Of a DNA stretch of 64,000 nucleotides, positions 44,765-56,066 are shown in pieces. Below the pieces are notes generated by a model that did no database searches, was not told the origin of the DNA, and saw only the letters and a program-made list of their open reading frames with translations. Origin of the DNA: Phylloscopus collybita (taxonomy: Eukaryota > Chordata > Aves > Passeriformes > Phylloscopidae); contig JAJNNQ010000078.1 in the NCBI GenBank assembly GCA_027886175.1, positions 3,038,001 through 3,102,000 of the forward strand, read 5' to 3'. Position 1 is the stretch's first letter; each line of letters opens with the position of its first letter. Made by a program: the position numbers and the translations under genes.

Positions 44765-45811
44765 CTCTATCTTCGCAGCCTGATCTACCTGCTCGTTGTT
44801 TCACTGCTCCTCATTTCCCCAACTCCTGAGGGCATGGGCATCCACATGGCGGACTTTCACAGGTAGTTTCCCTACTCTGGTAGCAATGTCTTTCCACTCA
44901 TCAGCAGCCCAGACTGGTTTTCCCCTACGCTGCCAGTTGGCCTTTTTCCACCTTTCCAGTCAGCCCCACAGAGCATTGGGCACCACCCATGAATCAGTGC
45001 AGAGGTAGAGCTTTGGCCACTTCTCTTTCAGCAATTTCCAGAGCCAACTGAATGGCTTTGAGTTCGGCAAGCTGGCTTGACCCAGCTCCTCTTTCAGTGG
45101 CTTGTGCAACTTGTCGTGTGGGGCTCCATACGGCTGCTTTCCACTTCGGTTCATCCCTACGATGCGACAGGAACCGTCAGTGAAAAGAGCATAGCGTGTT
45201 TCTTCTGCTGGCAGTTGGTTATACAGTGGAGCTTCTTCAGCCCGGGTTACTTGCTCTTGTTCCTCTTAGTCAGTGAAACTGAAGTTCTCAGCTTCCGGCC
45301 AGTTGGTAATTAATTCCAAAATCCCAGGGCCATTCGGGCTTCCAATACGGGTGCACTGAGTGATGAGGGCGATCCATTTGCTTCATGTGGCATCAGTGGT
45401 GGGGTGAGTAGAAGGAACCTTCCCTTTAAACATCCACCCCAGCACCGGTAGTCGGGGTGCCAGTAGGAGTTGTGCTTCAGTGCCAATCACCTCTGAGGTG
45501 GCTTGAACTCCTTCATAGGCGGCCAAGATTTCCTTCTCTGTGTGAGTGCAATTGGCTTCGGACCCTCTGTAGCTTCGACTCCAGAATCCCAGTGGCCAGC
45601 CTTGAGTCTCCCCAGGCACCTTCTGCCAAAGGCTCCAGGACAGACCATGGCTCCCAGCTGCGGAGTTCTTTACCTCTGGTCCTTTCCTGACTGGGCCAAG
45701 GGCTACTGCATGAGTGATCTCCTGCTTGATCTGGGCAAAGGCGTGTTGCTGTTCGGGGCCCCAGTGGAAATCGTTCTTTTTGCGAGTAACCAGATAGAGA
45801 AGGCTCACAAT
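44765..45811 (-). pseudogene. ERVL RNase H and connection, decayed
   Basis: Frames at 45,383-45,808 (DFHWGPEQQHAFAQIKQEIT, AVALGPVRKGPEV) and 44,960-45,154 (EKWPKLYLCTDSWVVPNALWG, including the Asp-Ser of the RNase H active site) lie in order. Stops and frame changes intervene. Confidence 0.75.
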
Positions 45812-46960
45812 CTAACTGTACTCAGGGATGTGCATCCTCCAAAAACTTATGGTGCCTAGGAAAGCTTGTGTTTCCTTCTTGTTGGTCGGTGGAGACATGG
45901 CTGTGATGTTATTGATGACCTCAGTGGGAATCTGACGCTGTCCATCTTGCCACTTCACTCCCAGGAACTGGATCTCTTGGGCAGGTCCCTTGACTTTGTT
46001 CAGCAGAATCTGGATAATCTTCTCTCCTTTCTCAAAGACTTCCATTGCCGTGTTTCCCCACACAATGATGTCATCAATGTATTGTAGATGATCCGGAGCC
46101 TCGTCCTTTTCCAGTGCAGTCTGGATTAGTCCATGGCAGATTGTGGGACTTTGCTTCCATCCCTGGGGCAGTCGGTTCCAGGTGTACTGCACACCCCTCC
46201 AGGTGAAAGCAAACTGGGGCCTGCATTTTGCTGCCAAAGGAATGGAGAAGAAGGCATTGGCAATGTTGATGGTCATGTACCACTTTGCTGCCTTGGACTC
46301 CAGCTCGTACTGTAGCTCCAACATGTCTAGCACGGCAGCGCTCAGTGGTGGCGTGACCTCATTCAGACCACAGTAATCCACTGTCAGTCTCCATTCTCCA
46401 CTGGACTTACGCACAGGCCAGATGGGGCTGTTGAAGGGTGAACGAGCCTTGCTGACCACCCCTTGGCTCTCCAGTTTACGAATCATCTCATGGATCGGGG
46501 TCAGAGAGTCTCTGTCAGTACGGTATTCCCGACAGTGCACTGTTGCTGTGGCAATTGGTACCTGTTGTTCTTCAACTCTCAGCAGTCCCACAGCAGAAGG
46601 ATCGTCTGAGAGACCAGGTAAGGTATTCAGTTGTTTGATGTCGTCCACCTCTATAGCAGCTACTCCAAAAGCCCAATGATATCCTTTTGGGTCTCTGAAA
46701 TATCTATTTCTGAGATAGTCTATGCCGAGGATGCAGGGGGCCTCTGGGCCAGTCACAATGGGGTGTTTCTGCCACCCATTCCCAGTTAAACTCACATCGG
46801 CCTCCAATACAGTCAGTTGCTGGGATCCTCCTGTCACTCCAGAAATAGAAATGGGTTCTGCTCCCACATACCCCAATGGCATCTGGGTACATTGGGAACC
46901 AGCGTCAACTAAAGCCATATATTTTTGTGGGTCGGATGTGCCAGGCCATTGGATCCACAC
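45812..46960 (-). pseudogene. ERVL protease and reverse transcriptase, one long frame
   Basis: 382 codons open. Protease-type ALVDAGSQCTQMPL, with Ala in place of the usual Thr of DTG, and CILGIDYLRNR. Reverse transcriptase has IWPVRKSSGEWRLTVDYCGL, TINIANAFFSIPLA with Asn where the first catalytic Asp is expected, FTWRGVQYTWNRLPQGWKQS and YIDDIIVWGNTA (YIDD at 46,070-46,081). The catalytic substitution and a small internal gap after IIQILLNK suggest the enzyme is dead. Confidence 0.85.
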
Positions 46961-48760
46961 AGTCCAATAGATCCGATTATCCCTTTCCTCTACCTGGCTA
47001 GAGGCAGGGCCGCTCTAGCACTGGTTATTCCCTCCCTGAGCATACATACTAGAGGTTCCAGCATCCTGACTTCTGGCAGCTTGGTCATGGGAGGTTGAGG
47101 CTACTTTCATTTTAGTGGAACCCCCTTGGTGAGTGTTTCTCTCCTTGACCTCACGCACCCGTGCTGCCAGGACAGAAGTGGGTTTCCCATCCCACACTCC
47201 CATGTCTTCTCCATGGTCATGCAGATAAAACCACAGGTCAGCTCTTGGGGTGTATCCTCTCTCTCTAGCTGGGGGTCATTGGGCTCTAGCTCTGGGGCCT
47301 GTAACACGCACGGGTGCTGCACTAACCTTCCTCATCTCCTCCCTCATTTCCTCTTTGAGTTTTTTAACCACGGCAGAGATATGAGCTTGCATTGGGCCAT
47401 TGATCATACTCTCATAATTCCTAAGCTTATTGGCAACAGACCCCACTGTCTCTCGATTGTCCTCAGCATTAACTGCTGCAATGAAGGTGGTGTATTGAGA
47501 TGGCCCCAGATTTCCCAGATTCCACAACATCTGCCCTGTGCATCTCACCTTGTCAGGGTCATTATCATGCTGTTCACTCCTTCCAAAAAGTACCTCCAAC
47601 ACTGCCACTTCCCTCAGCTGTTGGATTCCTTCCTTAAGGGTCTTCCAGCACATTCTATGGTGGTGCTCCTACATTCTTTCTCTGTGGACAAATCTCTCTC
47701 TCACACTCATTAAAAGCCACTGCCAGAGAGAAAGGGGCCCTGGCTCCCTTACAAATACCTGATTTATATCCAAGGCCTGGGTCAAGGGTCCCAAATTCCT
47801 TGCCTCACCACTACCTAGTTGCACATCAGTACCCATAAGGTCCCAGACCCGGAGTAGCCAGGCTGTGTAAGCCTCACATCCCCGTAGCACAATATCTTTT
47901 TGCAGATTACAGAGACTTTCATATGACAGGGACTCGGTGATTATCTGAACGTGTGATTCACCTGAAGGTTGTGAGGGCCCTCCTTTCTTATCCTTATTAT
48001 CTGGGTTCGCTGTTTTCACCTTGAATTTCTTTGTTTCCACAGGGGCAACTTCTGCTGGCTGTGACTGCCCCTGTGGTTCAGCTGGAACCTGGACTGTTCT
48101 TAATGTCTGTGGGTTCCATTGCTGCACAATCAGATTCTTTTTTGTCAGGGCAGGGGGGAGAGTTTCCCACTAGCAGGGGAAATATATTCCCTCAGCATCT
48201 GGCCCATCTTCTGTATCTCCTTCATCAGAAGGTCTATTTCTGAGGCAGGCTGTGGGGTAGGTATCAGGGTGGTAATCCAGGTCAATCTTCCCTTATCTCG
48301 AAATGCTAAATACAATAGGCCTATAAGCAACACCAGCCACTGTACGATATCATTAGCATTCAGAGGAGATTTGAACCCTTCAAAAACTGGTGCAGCAGAC
48401 CCAAAGAGCTGGTGAAGGGTTGGGAAAAAATCTTCCCCGGTGTCATTTCATCACAATAGGTACCATTTTTAAAGTAACCCCAAAACCACACAGTTACTGT
48501 GTAATACCTGGGAATCCATGTGCCTGCCTTCCAGAGGAAGTTAAAGATCCATGAATTCCTCACCTTATAAACCCATAAAGCAAACTGGATAACAGCCACA
48601 GTAGCCTTAGTTATAGGGCCCATGTTTAGACAAAGGCCTGCAAATGGGAGAAATACAGGAACAACCCCATGCCACCCAAAAAAGGGTAAGGTCACGATTC
48701 TACTTAAGAAGGATTCTATATCCAGTACACAAGAACTTAAGTCACTCAAGAACTGTTATT
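46961..48760 (-). pseudogene. ERVL gag region
   Basis: Frames at 47,276-47,653 (LWNLGNLGPSQYTTFIAAVN), 47,669-48,127 and 48,360-48,749 cover a retroviral gag without a clear zinc knuckle, typical of ERVL. The N-terminal frame contains Trp/Phe-rich helices (WVYKVRNSWIFNFLWKAG). Multiple frame breaks. Confidence 0.65.
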
Positions 48761-48782
48761 CCTTTTTCTCTCAATGCCCTTC

Positions 48783-48802
48783 TGCTCCACATTGGGCTCC
48801 AA
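48783..48802 (-). promoter_or_regulatory. ERVL primer binding site region, tRNA-Lys-like
   Basis: Minus strand next to the 5' LTR reads TGGAGCCCAATGTGGAGC. It agrees with the Lys1,2-type site at most positions, unlike the Leu site usually quoted for mammalian ERVL. Confidence 0.4.
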
Positions 48803-48806
48803 AATC

Positions 48807-49568
48807 TGTCTTGGTTTGGAAAGACAGGCATCTGCCAGGGAAAGCTGCAGTTTCCCTTGGAATGGAGAATGTAAACCCCTCACACACACCCCGCCCCCCC
48901 ACCCCCCCCCCCCCCCCACATTATTATAATTTTGCAATTCAGGGCTTTCAGGCAAAGATATTCCCAGAATAGGAATAACAGTTCTTTACTAGGAATATTC
49001 ACAATACAAATTTTGTAAGAGTACAAAATAAACCCAAGCAAACAAACAAAAATCCTAGAAACCCTGACAGAGTCAGCCTGACACCCTGTTGGTCAGGCTG
49101 TTGGACGCAGTCCACAGTAAATCCTCCTAGAGTGGCAGATATGGTGCTGCTGGGGTAGAGAAGTTCCTGAAAGAAAAAGGGTGCAGTGATGGTGAGAAGG
49201 GTCTGATCTTCCTCTGGGATTCCAGTGGAACCAGCTCTGTTGTGTTCCTATGTCTCAATTTATCTAGGTAGGAATGGCTGGCTCACCCCCCACTGGGTGG
49301 AGCATCTCACAACGGGATGATGGAATGTGTCCTGTCATTGGTGAGCCTTCATGGCCCATTAGCAGAAGATATCCCTCTGGAGGGTGGTTCCCCTTGTGGT
49401 AAGATGAAACATAAGAAACACTGCCCCACCTGGTTTGAACAGCTGGCCCATAATCAGAAGGCATCTCCCCCTCCCCCCTGGACTTACAAGAGCTAAAGAA
49501 AAACATCTCCCCAACTGCTTTCAACAGATGAAAGAGAATACACATTTTTGGTTACATTACCCATGACA
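48807..49568 (-). mobile_element. ERVL 5' LTR (outer edge of left palindrome arm)
   Basis: From tgtcttggtttggaaagacagg to acattacccatgaca, about 760 bases, with a poly-C run (about 48,900-48,917). The same LTR, inverted, lies at about 63,272-64,000 at the matching place of the right arm. Confidence 0.85.
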
Positions 49569-50250
49569 CCCATGCTTGGTTTTGGGGGTTCCAGGTCCCT
49601 CCTGCTCAGTCTGGGGTCTCCCTCCCTCCATTCCCTTAATTCAGGCACCTCCTGGCAGCTTTTTCCTGCAAAGAATCCATGAGTTTGGGGATTTTGGGGG
49701 GCAGTTTTGGAGAGGGACAGCTCTGTCTAGCTTTCCCCTCCCTGCTGTGGCCTCTCAGCTGCCCCCAACACCCTGCGGCTGCTGGAATTTCCCTCCTAGG
49801 GATAAGCACGTTCATTCCCTTCCAGGAGCCCAATGCCTGGCTGGGGCTCCAGGTCAGGGGCTCCTTGAGCAGCTGCCCCAGAACCTCTGCCAGGGTCACC
49901 CAGCGCAGCTGGAGCCGCTCGGCCTGGGGTCCCCAAAGCCCTCAGCAAGCCCCAAGTCCCTCCCAGGAACCCTCAACTCCCTCAAACCCAGCAGCCCCCA
50001 CAGCCCCTGCAAGTTGCCCCCATAGCATCAGCCATGGCCATGTCCCCACATGTCACTGGCCATGTCCCACAAGGGCCTCACCCATGGCTGTCTCCCCACC
50101 AGGTTTCCGTCCCTGTCATTGTCCCCCACATCTCCATCTGAACCCATGTCCTCCTGTGTCCCCATGAATGGCCACGTCCCCCTCCATGTCCATGTGTCCC
50201 CACGTCTCTCTCCATGTCTGTGTCCCCCCATGTCCTCACCCAGGTCTTAG
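49569..50250. repeat. Arm flank block with minisatellite, left copy
   Basis: Matches 62,590-63,271 inverted (for example gaaggcacctcctggcagc-like start and catgtcccacaagggcctcacc). Contains the TGTCCCCATG minisatellite at 50,040-50,240. On the minus strand the part around 49,850-50,000 has exon-like text in the other arm (LRLRWETLAEVLGQLLKEPL at 62,927-62,986), but here it is frameshifted. No gene is claimed. Confidence 0.6.
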
Positions 50251-50487
50251 TTCAATGTCCTTATTTTTACCCCAGTGTCAGATTTTTTTAAAGGGATGAA
50301 GAAAAACGAAAAGCAAATTAAGGCCAAAAGAAAAGGATTTCTGTGTCTGTGCCAGCTGAGGATCCACGTGCTTGGGTGGGAGGGAAGAACTTTTATTGGA
50401 GGAGTTTCTGCCCCAGTGTCTCCAAAATCTTGGTCTTTGCCCCATTTGGGTGCAGAAGACACCCTTGAGCAAAAGGAAATAAAAATC

Positions 50488-50560
50488 GTGGACACCCTGA
50501 GGTTGGAAAAGACCTCCAAGACCATCCAGTACTCCATCAGGCCACCAGAAGATAGGATTG
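50488..50560 (-). repeat. CR1-type LINE 3' end fragment, left-arm copy
   Basis: ctgaggttggaaaagacctcc and aagaccatccag. Same position relative to the zinc-finger gene as at 15.1 kb and 62.3 kb. It probably lies in the 3' untranslated region. Confidence 0.65.
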
Positions 50561-50858
50561 AACACAAAAGATTTTCTGCAGTTGGATGTTAACAAATACA
50601 CGCTTCCCAAGGAATTCCCGATGTTGGTCTGTGTCCTGATGAATGTTCCTACCCCTGCATTCATCCAAGTGCCCACGGGGAGCCAGGAAGATGTGGAGCA
50701 CCCCCAGCCAGGTGTCTTCCCAACACGGATCACCAGAACCAGGGATCACCAGAGCTCTGCCCAATGGGAGTCACTGGGGATCATCCAATGCTGATCCTCA
50801 CAAGGGGGATGGGGCTGGAGAAGCGCACAGAGCTCTCAGGGCACTACCAGGGCTTTCC

Positions 50859-51767
50859 TCAGTGGCACCTGCGTTGGTGTCTGGTCAAGTTAGTGCTCTG
50901 TGAGAAGCTCTTCCCACATTCAGGACACTCGTAGGGCCTCTCCCCAGTGTGGATGCGCCGGTGGACAGTGAGGGCAGAATTGTGCTTGAAGCCCTTCCCG
51001 CAGTTGGGGCAGCGGAAGGGCCTCTCGTCCGTGTGAATCCGCTGATGGACGAGGAGAGTGGAGCTGGTCTGAAACCTCTTCCCACACTCGGGACACTCGT
51101 AGGGCCTCTCCCCAGTGTGGATGCGCTGGTGGTATTTCAGGTGGGAGCTCCATCCAAAGTTCTTGCCACATTCCAAGCAGGTGTAGAGCCCTTCCCCAGT
51201 GTGGATCACCTGGTGCCGGATCAGGGCCCAGCTTTCTCTGAAGCTCTTCCCACATTCCACACAGTCATAGGGCTTTCTACCTGTGTGGATCACCTGGTGT
51301 TGCCTAAGACTGCCCTTCCGGCTGAAGCTCTTCCCACATTTCCCACACTCATAGGGCTTTTCCCCAGTGTGGATCCTCTGGTGTTCCTTCATCTGGAATC
51401 TCTGGATGAAGCTCTTCCCACACACTCCACACTCGTAGGGCTTTTCCCCAGTGTGTATCCTCTGGTGCTGCCTCAGGCTGGAGCTGTAGCAGAAGCTCAT
51501 CCCACATTCCCCACACTTGTGGGGCCGTTCCCCAGTGTGGATCACCTGGTGCTCAAGAAGGTGGCACCTGTAGCTGAAACCCTTCCCACATTCCAAGCAC
51601 TTGTGGGGCTTCTCCCCTCCATCAGGCTTCTCCTCCAGCTCTGAGCTCCGGCTGGATCTCCACCTGCCCTCCTGGCACAGGGCGGGTCTTTCCTCCTCGC
51701 AGCTCCCTGGGCTGGGTTTGCAGCACCTCCTCATGCGGGAGCTCCTGGGCTTTTCCTTCACCTCCAT
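50859..51767 (-). CDS. C2H2 zinc-finger protein, nine fingers, intact
   Basis: Predicted nuclear DNA-binding regulator of about 302 residues. The coding exon starts after the acceptor ccaaaccag (first exon base 51,794). The first ATG in it is 51,765-51,767, in frame with a charged N-terminus ([14 protein letters not shown]) and nine consecutive C2H2 fingers with TGE(R/K)P-type linkers. The last finger ends HQRRCH and is followed by a stop at 50,859-50,861. One linker reads TGRKP and one TGEGL. No KRAB or SCAN is visible. An alternative upstream ATG (51,902) would lie in the intron. The likely 5' non-coding exon ends at 56,814 beside the CpG spacer, so the intron is about 5 kb and filled with ERV sequence. 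It is the only intact member of the three close paralogues here. The family has no symbol I can assign. Confidence 0.85.
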   Translation of the reverse strand: MEVKEKPRSSRMRRCCKPSPGSCEEERPALCQEGRWRSSRSSELEEKPDGGEKPHKCLECGKGFSYRCHLLEHQVIHTGERPHKCGECGMSFCYSSSLRQHQRIHTGEKPYECGVCGKSFIQRFQMKEHQRIHTGEKPYECGKCGKSFSRKGSLRQHQVIHTGRKPYDCVECGKSFRESWALIRHQVIHTGEGLYTCLECGKNFGWSSHLKYHQRIHTGERPYECPECGKRFQTSSTLLVHQRIHTDERPFRCPNCGKGFKHNSALTVHRRIHTGERPYECPECGKSFSQSTNLTRHQRRCH

Positions 51768-51794
51768 CCGGACACTCCTTGGGAATGACAAATC

Positions 51795-52047
51795 CTGGTT
51801 TGGGGAAAAAACAAGAGGAGAGCGCCTTAGGCTGGGGGTTTTTCCTTGCCCAAGTTCATCCCAGGAAATCATTGGGCACCTTGTGTCTGTAAGAACCTCC
51901 AAAACACCAAGATTCAGCCCAAAAGTCCTCCCAACATCAAGACACAGATCAAAAACTCACCCAACATACAGATTCTGGCAAAACCTCTTCTAAATCATAA
52001 GAATATCCCACAAATGGGGGACCCCCAAAAAGGAAGAAGAGGAAAAT
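51795..52047 (-). other. Intronic sequence with AACACCAAGATTCAGCCC repeats
   Basis: Short phrase (aa)acaccaagattcagccc and related aacatcaagacacagatc recur. Shared with the flank of the other paralogues. Intron of the zinc-finger gene on the proposed model. Confidence 0.5.
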
Positions 52048-52517
52048 GTCTTTACAAAAAGATGCTGGGAATCTGCTTGGAGACAGGGACAGGCACTTGG
52101 ACATAAGGAAGGGACAGAAGAAGCCCTCAGTTTCAAAAAATGTTAACTGACCACACAGACTGCTGCTCAGGCAAGGTCCTGCTCAATTCATGAACTTTAA
52201 GAAGAAGAACAAGGACTTAACAGAGCTGTGAATATCCCTACCCAGACAGAAGTGAGGGGCATATTAAGGGGGGTATGTGGTAGGTGCATTGGGAAGTCTG
52301 TACCTCTCAAGTACTTCAGCCAATGGGGAAAGGGAGAGGGAGATGCAGCCAGGAAAATCAGGATAAAAAGGAGGCTGCGTCCTCCAACAACTGCAGAGAC
52401 CCCATGGGAAATGTCCCATGGCCTCTCCCTCTTTTCATGAATGAAATTACTTGTACAGGACTCCTCTGTCTTCTTTGTGGACACAAACCTCTGGTGATGG
52501 GAATTTTTCCACACACC
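52048..52517 (+). mobile_element. LTR of the gammaretrovirus-like group, solo-like copy in left arm
   Basis: From TGTCTTTACAAAAAG to TTCCACACA. Shares ggataaaaaggaggctgcgtc and the spacing to tacaggactcctctgtct with the LTRs at 21.0 and 56.5 kb, diverged by about a tenth. Its counterpart in the right arm is 60,672-61,021, truncated. Confidence 0.65.
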
Positions 52518-52619
52518 TTGGGGCTCCTCTGGAATTCCTTCCACCGCCCAAGGTGGCGGGCAGTGAGTGGAGCTGAAGGTGCCTCACCCAGTTTGGTGAG
52601 CCCTTGGGTGGTGGCGGCA

Positions 52620-53200
52620 CCGGGGATTGATTGGGGACCCGAGAGTGTCCAGGAGACAGACGAGTGACATATCAGGGGGGTCTGGGAAGAGTCAGCAGGG
52701 AGAAAGCACTGAAAATCTCATCATGGAGGACACTGGGATCTTCTGGGCATAAACATGGCAGGGCACCCATGCAGGGTGGAAAAGGGAAAGCCAGGAAGGG
52801 GTCCAGGCAGAAGGAATGATGATCCCAAATTATCTCTGAAAGGGTCCCTTGGGAGAATGTTGAGGCAGTTTGCACATTCTGCCAGAGGGAATTAAGGGCA
52901 TGGACACCCAGGGGGGCAATTAGGGAAGTCAAGAAGGGATTTAGGCAACAGATGACAGATGGTGTTGGTGTGCTGAGAGGTTAAAGGGTGCAGGGGACTG
53001 TGCAGGAATATGATGAAGGGAAGAAGCAGCAGCAAGAATCGCTGTGGTAAGAAAAAGGATGATGGAAAAGAGGAAGAGAAAAACACTGAGCACTGGGACG
53101 TTCTTCAGAAGGGTGTGATGCTCACAATTTGCCCGCTGATGCAGCTCCCTTGTATCCCTGGTTTCCAGGAGAGGAAAACAAGGAGGTCCACACCCTCATG
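52620..53200. repeat. Duplicated flank block, copy 2
   Basis: Same-orientation match to 16,840-17,530 without the minisatellite insert. Not present in the right palindrome arm. Confidence 0.75.
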
Positions 53201-53307
53201 AGGAGGAAGTCCACCCGTGCAGGGACATGGATTGGGAGGGATGGCAGAGGTGCCATTACACCAGAGACCCACAACACAGAAGCCCTTGAGAACATTCAGG
53301 CCAGGTC

Positions 53308-54284
53308 TTGATCAACAGGAGGCCTTTCCTCCCAGACACAGGGGCCTCTCCATCCACTCCCAATCTGAGATGTAAAGGGGGAAAATTGTCAAGAAGTTCT
53401 CTGGTCATTCAGGGGGTAAATGGGAAAAATGAGCAGGTATGTTTTCTTCAACCATTATTAGTACATGGGGGATTAGTAGTGGGGGATAGATATGAAATGC
53501 ATGGATTTCTGCTTCCTCATAATTGTGATTATAATGTACTTGGAAGGGATTCAATGGCTAATGTGGAAATAGAAATTTATATACTAAAATGTAAAACAGA
53601 GGCTAATGCTTTTGTAACTCCATGACAAATGTCTGGCAAGGCCTGGGCTGAAGTGAACCCAGAAGTGTGGGCAGCCCCAGGGAAACTGGAAAATCAGATC
53701 CCCAGCCTCTCCAAATTCCTCTGAAGCAGCCAGAACAAGTGGGGTCTAAAAGCAATCCCTATTCCAAGGGAGGGAAGGAAGGGCTCACAGCCTGTTCTTG
53801 AGCCCCTGGGAAAGGCAGGGCTTTTGGAGCCAGGGGTCTCTCCCTGTAATGCTCCTGGGCTGCCAGTCAAGAAATCAGATGGAATCCATGGAATGGTGCA
53901 GGACCTAAGAACAATAAACGAGATTATTGAACCGAGGCACCCCACAGTCTCAGATCCTTACACCATCTGGAACCAGGTTCCCTCCTCACACTGCTCCCAT
54001 TCAGCACTTGATGGAAAAGATGCTTTCTGGGGATGCCCACTTACACAGGATGGTGAACAGAGTTTGGCCTTGGAGTGGGAATAAGAGGAAAAAGGGAAGC
54101 TGGGAAAGACATGGAGGATCCTGCTGCAGGGATGCAGGGAAGCACCAGTCTTACTGGGGCAAGCCTTGCAGAAAACACCAAAACAATTTACCTCACCCCC
54201 AGGGATTGGGTTAATGCAGGATATGGGTGACTTGCTCCAGTCAGGAGGACAAGAAGAAGTGGTAGAAGAAGCTTTCTTTGCTTT
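53308..54284 (+). pseudogene. Gammaretrovirus-like protease and reverse transcriptase fragment
   Basis: Frame 53,308-53,625 has FLPDTGASPSTP (aspartic protease DTG site) and YNVLGRDSM. 53,824-54,084 has VSPCNAPGLPVKKSDG, MVQDLRTINEIIEPRHP and LDGKDAFWGCPLTQDG (first catalytic Asp). A jump then leads to LLGQALQKTPKQF and GLMQDMGDLLQ, where the catalytic box has become DMGD (54,220-54,231). Internal deletion and stops. The junction with env at 54,285 is abrupt. Confidence 0.8.
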
Positions 54285-55308
54285 AGAAATGCAAATTCAC
54301 ACTGCTGGTGAAAAGTGTGCACAATGCTCCCAGGTGTTCTTGCCTGGGGCAGGAATTGGGCTGATTCCCTCTGTCCCTCAGCCCAAGCTCTGCCTGCTTG
54401 CACAGATAGAATTGGCACAGCCAAGGGCAGAGCCCAGAGGGAGGATCTCTGACTCTGCAACAGAAATTGGTTCAGCTGCAAAGGGAAACAGCAAATGGAG
54501 AATGTTGGGAAAACTTCACTAAAGTAAGTGGGGGGGAATCATCTCTCGCCCCACTCCAACCTGTGCTGTCACTGTCTGTGTCACACACGGAGCATTGGAC
54601 CACTGGGGTGTTTCTGCTGCCACAGGTTCAGAGAAATCAGTTGGGAATCCAGGAATGTGATGATTTAATTAGAGAAAATAGACAATTTGATGAAGCCCTG
54701 GCTGGAGGGAGTGCCCAAAAATGGGGAAAAGATGAACAACCACCAGAACAAATCCTACAGCACCATGGACCAGCCCCTGGGAACCCCAACCAATTCATAT
54801 CAGGAGCCAGAGAACCCAGTGATCATTTCAATGGCTTCATTAGATTACAAGCTGTCCTCCAAATAAGAACCAAGCAGACAGATCCAGCTCCTGAGTCTGG
54901 CCCACCAATCCACTCAAACCAAGAACACAACATTTCACCATGGGATGGGATCAGATTATCTATGAGCAGAAGGAGGAGCACAGTGTGGAAAATTAAATGA
55001 CTCAAGATGCTGTTGGCAAAGAGATGACAACGGGAAAGTGGTGAAACAGAGAACAAAGGAAATAAGAAAGCAGCTCATGTTCCAGTCCAAACGTGGAAAG
55101 GATGGGAATGGGGCACGGTTTTGGGGTTCCCTGCCACACCATGGGTTAAACGAATGCTCTTCCTCCTCTTCTGTGCTACAGCAACTCTCATCTTTGGGCC
55201 ATGCGGGACACCTTGCTGAGTGCAGCTCATTCAGCAGCTGAGCAAGGGGATGCAGGTGGCAGCCAGGCCTCCTGAGCCACAAACGGCTACAAAAGGACAG
55301 GGAATTGT
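54285..55308 (+). pseudogene. Gammaretrovirus-like env fragment, left inner arm
   Basis: Near-identical inverted copy of 58,894-59,917 and a diverged direct copy of 19,660-20,680. The frame 54,467-55,000 contains QERNQL-type text (VQRNQLGIQECDDLIREN) and FNGFIRLQAVLQIRTKQT. The Cys-rich segment follows in another frame. Decayed. Confidence 0.7.
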
Positions 55309-56066
55309 TGAAAATGACCCGAGAACATTGGCTTTCACATTTGTGTCTTGGTCTTTATCTGTGGTTATTGATTGTAAGCACAGTGCAGTTTAGAATCCCT
55401 TTGAGCTGCTTGCTAATTTAACCTCATTGCTCATTTGAAGTCTGCACCATGTAACTCATGGAAGCAGCAGTGAGATGAGTATTTGATGTTGATGTAGACA
55501 CCTTACAGCTTATAGGACTAATAATGGGATGAATGTATTGTACTGTAGGCCTTAGCAAAATAGAAAATGGTGAAATACTTGTGTGTAACCCAGAGAACTG
55601 TATAAAGCAATCAGGTTGTTTCCCACAGCTGCTGACTGACCTCTCCAAGGGATGAGATAAGGGCGACACAAACCAGAGCAGTAGAGAAGAATGAAAGAAG
55701 AGCTTGTGAACTCTCCCCTCTCCGGAAGTGTGAAACAGGATGAGGCCACAAGAAGAAATAAAATAGATTGACCTGATCTGCAGGATGTTATGTAGATAAG
55801 CCAGAGCAGAAAAACAAAATACAGAAAAGTTTCTAAACCATCAAAAGCTATCAGGAATGTTTGAGTAGAGAATGAAACTCCTGAATATGTATGTACCACA
55901 GTAAAGGAACAGCACAGAGATAAGGCTGCCTTAATGTGCAGGGTGTTCCTTCGCTGATGGCCAGAAACAAGCCAGCACTGGGCATTGTCCTATTTTTTTT
56001 TTTCCCTTATTGGACTTTTGGAAAATATTCTCAGATTGACTTTTCGTTTTTCTCAGAATTGGGGTC
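55309..56066 (+). mobile_element. LTR-like insert present in both palindrome arms
   Basis: About 755 bases absent at the matching point of the single-copy unit (20,680). Related to 24,660-25,240. Contains agaaataaaatag (about 55,755). An open frame of 115 codons on its minus strand (55,552-55,899) is hydrophobic and Phe/Leu-rich but has no recognisable domain, so I treat it as chance. Confidence 0.6.

Larger units (their letters stand above)
27333..49568 (-). mobile_element. ERVL (class III) provirus, host of the nested insertions
   Basis: The 3' LTR (27,333-28,075), an integrase C-terminal part (28,146-28,485), then after a 15.7 kb insertion the integrase N-terminal part, RNase H, reverse transcriptase with YIDD, protease, gag and the 5' LTR (48,807-49,568). 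All internal genes are on the minus strand and collinear across the insertion. There is no env, as usual for ERVL. YIDDIIVWGNTA and the LTR ends (TGTC...GACA) fit avian ERVL. Flanking sequences do not show a clean 5-base target duplication, so one end may have been rearranged. Confidence 0.85.

Noticed and set aside
55552..55899. 115-codon hydrophobic frame, identical in the mirror arm (58,303-58,650)
   Set aside because: Lies inside an LTR-like segment. Identity only reflects the near-identical arms. No domain, and the diverged relative at 24.7 kb does not keep it.
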